Shown here piece by piece: positions 1 through 3,929 of a stretch of 5,816 nt of DNA. Position 1 is the stretch's first letter. Each line of letters begins with the position of its first letter. The DNA lies in contig JAHRWG010000034.1 of the NCBI GenBank assembly GCA_019090295.1, forward strand, positions 1-5,816, read 5' to 3'. Position numbers and translations under genes: made by a program. The notes beneath the pieces were generated by a model. The model saw only the letters and a list, made by a program, of their open reading frames with translations. It was not told the origin of the DNA and did no database searches. Source of the DNA: Cycloclasticus sp. (GTDB lineage Bacteria > Pseudomonadota > Gammaproteobacteria > Methylococcales > Cycloclasticaceae).

Positions 1-31
1 CCTGCTACTATAAAGTAAAGTATTTACATAT

Positions 32-60
32 AAGCCCTTAATTTATTTAAGGGTTTTTTA
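32..60 (+). terminator. rho-independent terminator of an upstream gene
   Basis: A 7-bp perfect stem pairs CCCTTAA (35-41) with TTAAGGG (47-53) around a 5-nt loop, and A/T and G·T pairs at its base extend it. A run of T (54-59) follows directly, which is the layout of an intrinsic terminator for transcription from the left. The gene it closes lies outside the window. Confidence 0.75.
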
Positions 61-314
61 TTATCTGTAAGAAATAACTATGTAAAGTTTATAGAGTAAT
101 TTGTCGGATGCTGGTTACGGTGCCTTCACCTTTATAGGTGTTGTACGTTGAGCGTGAACTCAGCTTTAACGTCTAAGCTTTTGTCGCTAGAGCAATATGC
201 TTATTAACCACAACTAACTTAAGTAGTGCAGAATCTTTTGTTTGCCAGATTAGATGAGAGCCGTGCTTATCATTAAGCAAAACAAACGCCTTTATCCAGC
301 GAACGTAGGGTCCC
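61..314. other. non-coding stretch before the first attC
   Basis: I see no convincing gene here. Short hairpins are present, for example CACCT/AGGTG at 127-140 and TGAG/CTCA around 149-163. On the minus strand a frame is open from 349 down to a TAG at 173-175 (58 codons), but it has no ATG and no ribosome binding site. If the site at 315-455 is an attC, this stretch could be an ORF-less or decayed cassette or the integron border. No integrase gene and no recognisable attI is present. Confidence 0.4.
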
Positions 315-455
315 TCATAACGCTGTTTATTGTTAAGACGTATAAAAGCTTATTACCCATTTTTCATATGTTAATATCATAATACATGGAAGTACTATCC
401 GCCTATATACAATAAATACGTGGATAATGGGTTCCGCTTATTAATACTGTTAGGC
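315..455 (+). other. integron attC recombination site 1 (141 bp)
   Basis: The R'' box TCATAAC (315-321) and the R' box GTTAGGC (449-455, an exact GTTRRRY match) bound the site. Inside them, L'' TATTGTTAAGACG (328-340) pairs with L' CGCTTATTAATA (435-446). The pairing has one G·T, one mismatch and one extrahelical A (A338), the feature that directs IntI to the bottom strand in known attC sites. A further inner pairing joins ACCCAT (355-360) to ATGGGT (427-432). The AAC-to-GTT distance is 130 nt, identical to attC3, and both share CCGCTTATT in L'. The spacers beside the R boxes are unequal (6 and 2 nt), which is atypical. Confidence 0.68.
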
Positions 456-458
456 TTT

Positions 459-467
459 TGGTATAAA
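459..467 (+). promoter_or_regulatory. candidate extended -10 promoter inside cassette A
   Basis: TGGTATAAA fits an extended -10 element (TGn followed by TATAAA, 462-467) and lies 28 nt before the gene start. No good -35 hexamer stands 16-18 nt upstream, as is usual for extended -10 promoters. It sits just inside the cassette, so it would travel with it. It could also read into cassette B, whose own leader is only 23 nt. Confidence 0.4.
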
Positions 468-494
468 TAACTTAAACAAAAAGGAGAAATACAT

Positions 495-983
495 ATGTCG
501 TTAGTAATAAAAAAATGGTATGCGGGTGATGTTGCAAATAAGAATAATGACTTTGTCCATCTGGTCGGCCGGGAGTCTGGGCTTCTCTCATGGCTATTAT
601 CTTTATTAAAAATTGATCCAATTAGTGAGATAGAAGTGAAGGATAACCTTATTAAGTTCACGTCTTCTTCATTAGCGGGCCAAGAAAATAGGATTATCCC
701 CTTGAATTCTATTACCTCAGCATATTACGGTTACGAAAAGCCTTGGAAGACGGCATTAATTTTAACTGTACTTTTAACGCCCATATTTTTCATAGGACTT
801 ATTGTGGGGCCACTTTACTATTTTTTAAATAAAAACCTGACGGTAGGTGTGGTCGAGGCATCTGGATGGGTTGGGGCATTTTCTTTCAAAAGATCAATTA
901 TAGAAGGGCAAAACATAAATGAAGAAGAAGCTTATAAGGTGATCGAAATCATAAGAACGCTAATTGAAGCTAAAACAGCCTAA
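495..983 (+). CDS. cassette-encoded orphan protein with a membrane segment
   Basis: A 162-residue protein I do not recognise with certainty. The ATG is preceded by AAGGAG (481-486) with 8-nt spacing, so the start is secure. Residues 1-80 are soluble-looking and beta-rich, with a 'HLVGRESGLLSWLL' stretch near 22-35. Residues 86-110 are strongly hydrophobic and long enough for one membrane pass or a tight hairpin, with a central P-x(5)-G-x(3)-GP pattern. The C-terminal part (117-162) has a short strand-rich block ending in FKRSIIEGQ, then a charged helix (142-159). The overall form suggests a beta-rich domain interrupted by a membrane insertion, somewhat like PH-like membrane proteins, but this is only an impression. 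There is no signal peptide. The gene fills an integron cassette and its stop codon falls in the attC R'' box. Confidence 0.85.
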   Translation: MSLVIKKWYAGDVANKNNDFVHLVGRESGLLSWLLSLLKIDPISEIEVKDNLIKFTSSSLAGQENRIIPLNSITSAYYGYEKPWKTALILTVLLTPIFFIGLIVGPLYYFLNKNLTVGVVEASGWVGAFSFKRSIIEGQNINEEEAYKVIEIIRTLIEAKTA

Positions 984-1039
984 CAAAAACCTCAACCGGA
1001 CTGGCAAAAAAGCGCCAGCCGTTTAGGCTGGCGTTATAC
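978..1039 (+). other. integron attC recombination site 2 (62 bp)
   Basis: The R'' box GCCTAAC (978-984, exact RYYYAAC) and R' GTTATAC (1033-1039) enclose an imperfect dyad. L'' (990-1005, starting CCTCAA and ending CTGGC) pairs with L' (1014-1027, starting GCCAG and ending TTTAGG). It has 12 base pairs, one C-T mismatch, one bulged C and an extrahelical A at 1000. Unpaired 5-nt spacers (AAAAA and CTGGC) separate the L and R boxes as in standard attC sites. The stop codon of the preceding gene lies in R'', and the next gene starts 23 nt after the recombination point. The right arm can alternatively fold as a perfect GC-rich hairpin (see findings). Confidence 0.83.
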
Positions 1040-1055
1040 AAGCAAGTGGTAAATT

Positions 1056-1607
1056 ATGGATTATGAAGCCAGAATAAAGACTAGACTATTTGACTCATCA
1101 AAATGGCCAAAATATAGTAAACCAGATGTTATGGCTAGTCTGGATGAAATGGCTGATGATGCCTTAACAGTGGGTAAAATAGATGAAAGATCATGCATTG
1201 CTTCTATATTAATTATTCAACAATTGACAGAAGAATTATTAAAAATTCTACTAGAATCTTGTTATTTTCTAGTCCAAGTTAGGTTGTTGCCTTTTGAAAT
1301 GATGTTGGAAGTAAAGAAAAAAAAGATGTTTGGCGGCATTGTCGAAGATTTACGATCAACGATTCAATTTGAGAATAAAGAAGAGATTATCGTATTAGCT
1401 AATAAAATCAATTCTGAAAGGATTGATATTGCTCATAGGCTAATTGAAAAAGGTGATTTTAGTAATCTTCCAAAACGAGCAATGCAAGTTAGAAAAGATT
1501 TTGAAGAGTTTTATGAACTCTATAATTATGGGTATGATTGGATCAGCAAATTAAAGGGGACGCTACCCTTTAATTTAAAAGACAGTAGTAAAAACAATGC
1601 ATTATGA
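1056..1607 (+). CDS. cassette-encoded helical protein, HEPN-like candidate
   Basis: A 183-residue, predominantly helical, charged protein without signal peptide or membrane segment. A helix around 48-68 (ending TEELLKILLESC) and a second helical block (109-131) carrying SERIDIAHRL resemble the two halves of HEPN domains. R122 and H127 form R-x4-H, the spacing of the HEPN ribonuclease motif. HEPN proteins act in toxin-antitoxin and anti-phage systems, usually by RNA cleavage, but assignment here rests on that short motif and helical context. No partner antitoxin or nucleotidyltransferase gene is adjacent. The ATG has only a weak GTGG ribosome binding site 6 nt upstream. The last residues, from K167, are read from a palindromic repeat (1551-1573), so the native C-terminus may have been altered. 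Confidence 0.82.
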   Translation: MDYEARIKTRLFDSSKWPKYSKPDVMASLDEMADDALTVGKIDERSCIASILIIQQLTEELLKILLESCYFLVQVRLLPFEMMLEVKKKKMFGGIVEDLRSTIQFENKEEIIVLANKINSERIDIAHRLIEKGDFSNLPKRAMQVRKDFEEFYELYNYGYDWISKLKGTLPFNLKDSSKNNAL

Positions 1608-1645
1608 ACGCCGTCTTTAAGATAAACGGGACGCTACTCTTAATT
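1551..1645. repeat. pair of direct repeats around GGGACGCTAC
   Basis: GGGACGCTAC occurs at 1557-1566 and again, identically, at 1628-1637, 71 nt apart. Each copy is followed by a similar C/T-then-TTAATTT stretch. The first copy is the centre of a perfect inverted repeat, TTAAAGGG (1551-1558) with CCCTTTAA (1566-1573), with a 7-nt loop. The second copy is more degenerate, flanked by TTAAG/CTTAA. From memory, similar motifs occur as dispersed REP-like elements in gammaproteobacteria, but I cannot confirm that here. One copy lies in the 3' end of the cassette B gene, the other within attC3. Confidence 0.6.
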
Positions 1646-1743
1646 TTATGAAGGTGAATAATACCCCCCTTAATCAGGCGCCGAACTTAGCTCTTACGCT
1701 ACATATAACGTAAAAGTCGCACCGCTTATTTAAAATGTTATGA
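1603..1743 (+). other. integron attC recombination site 3 (141 bp)
   Basis: L'' TTTAAGATAAACGG (1616-1629) pairs with L' CCGCTTATTTAAA (1722-1734): 12 pairs, one A-C mismatch, and one extrahelical G at 1621. The conserved AAC is at 1607-1609 and GTT at 1737-1739, 130 nt apart exactly as in attC1. The sequence after AAC is GCCGTCT here and GCTGTTT in attC1. The long internal region carries a secondary hairpin, CTCTTACG/CGTAAAAG (1691-1716, one mismatch). The R'' box is not a good consensus and the R-proximal spacers are unequal, so confidence rests on the stem, the placement at the stop codon and the similarity to attC1. Confidence 0.65.
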
Positions 1744-1865
1744 CCTACGAAGCTTTGATAGCACATCCATTTTTTGTGGATATACGAGGAACCTTTATGC
1801 GACTTAAGTTCAACTGTTCTTATGTAACTGCACTGAGAAATTTAGGCGGTGTTTGTTGGGCTTGA
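1740..1865 (+). CDS. possible 41-residue ORF after attC3
   Basis: An ATG inside the R' box of attC3 (GTTATG) opens a 41-codon frame ending at TGA 1863-1865. The predicted peptide (start MTYEALIAHPFFVDIRG, end GGVCWA) has a protein-like composition but matches nothing I know. No ribosome binding site precedes the ATG. The stop codon is supplied by the inverted repeat that begins at 1855, so this could be the truncated start of a gene from a third cassette, or chance. Confidence 0.22.
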   Translation: MTYEALIAHPFFVDIRGTFMRLKFNCSYVTALRNLGGVCWA

Positions 1866-1880
1866 AAAGCGCAGCCCAAC
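1855..1880. repeat. GTTGGGCT/AGCCCAAC inverted repeat
   Basis: A perfect 8-bp inverted repeat, GTTGGGCT (1855-1862) and AGCCCAAC (1873-1880), has a 10-nt loop and is followed by CTAC. This resembles a palindromic intergenic repeat I associate with many gammaproteobacterial genomes (GTTGGGCTT ... AGCCCAACCTAC). It lacks a T-run, so it is not an intrinsic terminator. GTTGGGC also happens to fit the R' consensus GTTRRRY (see findings). Confidence 0.55.
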
Positions 1881-2037
1881 CTACCAATGGTGTAAAACCA
1901 ATGAGGGCGCAGTCGTTTTGTTTCCACTTAATTTAAAAAAGAAAGGTTATATGGTTAGTGTTGCCAAACAGTACCGATACTCGGGTGTGACTTGTCACAA
2001 TGGAGTTGTTGAGCGCACCTTTTCCAATTGTGTATCA
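1881..2037. other. gene-free stretch after the cassettes
   Basis: No credible gene is visible. A plus-strand frame starting at 1849 runs through both the inverted repeat and the terminator and is best dismissed. One notable element is the symmetrical TGTGAC-TT-GTCACA (1986-1999). It recalls CRP half-sites, but has 4 nt between TGTGA and TCACA where a CRP site needs 6. Confidence 0.4.
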
Positions 2038-2075
2038 ATAAAAGCCCCGCTTACTTGGTTAGCGGGGGCTTTTAT
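2038..2075. terminator. bidirectional rho-independent terminator
   Basis: ATAAAAGCCCCGCT (2038-2051) pairs with AGCGGGGGCTTTTAT (2061-2075): 14 pairs with a single extra G, and a 9-nt loop that can add two more pairs. The T-run follows the GC stem on the plus strand (2070-2073) and, by symmetry, on the minus strand (complement of A2040-2043). It lies 21 nt beyond the carbonic anhydrase stop codon, so it should end that minus-strand transcript and any plus-strand transcript from the cassettes. Confidence 0.88.
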
Positions 2076-2096
2076 AGTGTGGAATGAGTCTTTAGT

Positions 2097-2828
2097 TTAC
2101 TGCAATATTGTTCTAGCATTTATGGGCTGAAGCGGGCGGTTGTTCGCGAAACCGATGACATCAGTAAAGTGACTGATTTGCTCTTGGGATGCTTCAAGGC
2201 TACCCTTTAGCACTAACCAGCGGACGCCTTCGGAACATGGTGGTGTTGTTAGTGAGCCATTAAAACGGTAGTAATCTTTGTTATCTGGCAGTAGCTTATT
2301 GGCGTTAAAGCTTGAAGCATAGCTGGCCTTTTCCCCCGCCACCTTGGGCATGCCTAACCATGCACCTTTTAATGGCTTGTTTTCTTTTCCCTCTTTGAAC
2401 ATGACGGCAACGACGACTAATTGGCCTTGATCATTTGCATGAACGTAATGGGCCTCTAGTGGAAAAGAGGAGCCATTGATATGGTTTTCACTGGGGGCAT
2501 GAAAGTGAAATTGCTTTAATTCAAAAGCTTGCTCATCTATGTTAATACGGCTGCCGGGCGAGTAGTTCACTTGAATGGTGTGGCCATTATTGAACACTTC
2601 GTGACCACCGCTTTTGTAGTTAAATTCGATAGGGGTTAAATTTGCTTCAATAAACCCTGTTAAGTTGACGGGTGATTGGTTGCTGCCTGAACATGCAAAA
2701 TTATCAGCGCTTAATTGTGCCCAATTTTCTGGCCCGGAGTGGCCAGAGTAGCCCCATTGAGTGCCTGTGCCTGCAGAGGCAATAGTTGAAACGGATGCGA
2801 TGCAGAGCGTGATGAGTGTCTTTTTCAC
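2097..2828 (-). CDS. periplasmic alpha-carbonic anhydrase
   Basis: A zinc enzyme that interconverts CO2 and bicarbonate plus a proton. The 243-residue length is normal for bacterial alpha-class enzymes. The first 19 residues are a Sec signal peptide (KK, hydrophobic core, ASA before G20), so it acts in the periplasm. The three zinc-ligand histidines are H108 and H110 (FHFH) and H127 (EAHYVH). The gatekeeper E114 (APSENH) and the threonine of LTTPPC (T194/T195) are present, and H83 in NNGH matches the proton-shuttle His64 of human CA II. C46 and C198 are placed for the conserved bacterial disulfide. The catalytic set is therefore intact. The start is GTG, with AAAGGA (2837-2842) 8 nt upstream. 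It is monocistronic, ends at a strong terminator and diverges from nhaR. Confidence 0.96.
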   Translation of the reverse strand: MKKTLITLCIASVSTIASAGTGTQWGYSGHSGPENWAQLSADNFACSGSNQSPVNLTGFIEANLTPIEFNYKSGGHEVFNNGHTIQVNYSPGSRINIDEQAFELKQFHFHAPSENHINGSSFPLEAHYVHANDQGQLVVVAVMFKEGKENKPLKGAWLGMPKVAGEKASYASSFNANKLLPDNKDYYRFNGSLTTPPCSEGVRWLVLKGSLEASQEQISHFTDVIGFANNRPLQPINARTILQ

Positions 2829-3016
2829 TGTCTATTTCCTTTAGTGGTTATAAAAATAAGTTTAGTCTTCTTGGCTTTGTTTATTTGCAAAGACATGCTG
2901 CTCCTAATGTATCGTTTTAAATACGACAAAGAAAGAATAAATAAAAAACTTTAGTTAGTAAAAGTCGACTAATGGGTCTACACTCATCGTAAATACCGAT
3001 TGATTTGGTTGAATAT
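2829..3016. promoter_or_regulatory. shared regulatory region between carbonic anhydrase and nhaR
   Basis: This 188-bp AT-rich divergent spacer must hold both promoters, but I find no clear -35/-10 pair. It holds several dyads: CTTTG-N8-CAAAG (2875-2892), TCGT-N7-ACGA (2912-2926), TTAGT-N8-ACTAA (2955-2972) and ATCG-N7-CGAT (2986-3000). The second and fourth share the words TCGT and AAATAC followed by (C)GA, so they may be two copies of one operator. LysR-type regulators commonly bind such spacers, autoregulating and controlling the divergent gene. Confidence 0.55.
2986..3000. promoter_or_regulatory. candidate LysR-type operator (T-N11-A)
   Basis: ATCGTAAATACCGAT is an interrupted palindrome, ATCG-N7-CGAT, and contains T2987-N11-A2999, the LysR-family box. 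It ends 16 nt before the nhaR start codon, which fits autoregulation. A related longer-spaced dyad lies at 2912-2926, nearer the middle of the divergent spacer. That the regulator is NhaR is inference from position. Confidence 0.4.
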
Positions 3017-3907
3017 ATGAATTACAAGCATTTAAAGTATTTTTGGACGGTTGCAAAAGAAGGCAGTATAGCGAGAGCAAGTGAGCGTCTTCACATAACG
3101 CCGCAAACCATTAGTGGGCAGTTGAGTCTGTTAGAAGAAAGTTTATCGGTTGAGCTATTTGTAAAAACCGGACGAAATATTGAAATGACTGAGACAGGTC
3201 GACTGGTGCTGGATTATGCGGATGAGATATTTTCTTTGGGCAGTGAGCTGGAGCAAGCGCTAAAAAATGACTCGGAAGGGCGACCGCAACAATTTCGAGT
3301 GGGCGTTGCTGATGTTCTTCCTAAATCTATTGCGCAACGTATATTGCTACCGGCTTTGCAAATGTCTTCGCCGGTTAGAATGGTTTGTAAAGAAACAGGT
3401 TTAGATACATTATTGGCAGAGTTGGCCGTGCACCGGCTAGATTTAGTGATAGCTGATCGGCCGATCCCACCGACGGTTAGCACGCGCGGGTTTAGCCATA
3501 AATTAGGTGAATGCACGGTTAGTTTTTTTGCGACGGCATCGTTAATAAATCAGTTTAAAGGGCCTTTTCCAGAATGCTTAAATGGGATGCCTATTTTACT
3601 ACCGAGTATGGGTAACCAGCTGCGAGCAGATTTAGATCAGTGGTTCAGTGAAACAAGGGTGCACCCTAAAATTGTTGCTGAATTTGATGACAGTGCACTG
3701 ATGAAGTCGTTTGGCCAAGAAGGGGTTGGTGTGTTTATTGCCCCTACGGTTCTTTGCAGTGAGGTTGAAGAGCAATATAAAGTGAAACAGGTCGGGCAAG
3801 TTGATGACATTAAAGAAGCTTTTTATGCTATTACTGTTGAGAGGCGTGTCTCTAATGTTATTACATCAACTGTGATAGGCTCAGCTAATAATGTTTTGTC
3901 GAAATAA
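3017..3907 (+). CDS. nhaR: LysR-family sodium-responsive activator NhaR
   Basis: This is the regulator that activates nhaA in response to Na+ and alkaline pH in enteric bacteria. From ATG 3017 the protein has 296 residues. The N-terminus (NYKHLKYFWTVAKEGS) aligns directly with E. coli NhaR, and the winged helix-turn-helix spans about 18-40 (TPQTISGQL). Downstream landmarks also match E. coli NhaR: VGVADVLPK, the 'GECTVSFFAT' block and 'EFDDSALMKSFG', all in the LysR effector domain. A TTG four codons upstream (3005) is in frame, but the family alignment begins at the ATG, and neither start has a strong ribosome binding site. nhaA starts 22 nt after the stop, implying co-transcription, while the carbonic anhydrase gene diverges on the other side. 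Confidence 0.93.
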   Translation: MNYKHLKYFWTVAKEGSIARASERLHITPQTISGQLSLLEESLSVELFVKTGRNIEMTETGRLVLDYADEIFSLGSELEQALKNDSEGRPQQFRVGVADVLPKSIAQRILLPALQMSSPVRMVCKETGLDTLLAELAVHRLDLVIADRPIPPTVSTRGFSHKLGECTVSFFATASLINQFKGPFPECLNGMPILLPSMGNQLRADLDQWFSETRVHPKIVAEFDDSALMKSFGQEGVGVFIAPTVLCSEVEEQYKVKQVGQVDDIKEAFYAITVERRVSNVITSTVIGSANNVLSK

Positions 3908-3929
3908 TTGTTAAGGAAGGGATTTTAGC

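Larger units (their letters stand above)
449..1032 (+). mobile_element. integron gene cassette A (584 bp)
   Basis: This is the interval between the G/TT recombination points of attC1 (449) and attC2 (1033). It contains a single gene that fills it, with a 46-nt leader holding a candidate promoter and a strong ribosome binding site. The stop codon TAA (981-983) lies inside the R'' box of attC2. The one-gene, tightly packed, same-orientation layout is characteristic of cassettes. No integrase is in the window to show that the cassette is still mobile. Confidence 0.7.
1033..1736 (+). mobile_element. integron gene cassette B (704 bp)
   Basis: This is the interval between the G/TT points of attC2 (1033) and attC3 (1737). 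It carries one AT-rich gene on the same strand as cassette A, with its stop codon TGA (1605-1607) overlapping the presumed R'' box of attC3. The leader is only 23 nt and shows no promoter, so expression probably depends on readthrough from cassette A or further upstream. Confidence 0.65.

Noticed and set aside
61..154. An attC or attI ending at GTTGAGC (148-154)
   Set aside because: GTTGAGC fits GTTRRRY, but I could find no partner L''/R'' arm upstream and no integrase gene; a single 7-mer is not enough.
401..455. A short attC bounded by GCCTA (401) and TAGGC (451)
   Set aside because: The left end lacks the conserved AAC, and the stem is weaker than the longer pairing starting at 315, which also matches the geometry of attC3.
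395..661. 88-codon minus-strand frame opposite the cassette A gene
   Set aside because: It overlaps attC1 and the well-supported cassette A coding sequence antisense, with no ribosome site.
1986..1999. TGTGAC-TT-GTCACA as a CRP/FNR-type operator
   Set aside because: The gap between TGTGA and TCACA is 4 nt rather than the 6 nt needed for CRP, and no promoter or gene start lies next to it.
1849..2130. 93-codon plus-strand frame starting in the GTTGGGCT repeat
   Set aside because: It has no ribosome binding site, reads through an inverted repeat and the whole terminator stem, and overlaps the end of the carbonic anhydrase gene.
3005..3016. TTG at 3005 as the nhaR start
   Set aside because: The family alignment with E. 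coli NhaR begins at NYKHLKYFW just after the ATG at 3017, and the TTG has no better ribosome site.
3214..3516. Minus-strand frames inside nhaR, nhaA and the Kef-type gene
   Set aside because: They are antisense shadows of strongly conserved coding sequences, with no start signals of their own.
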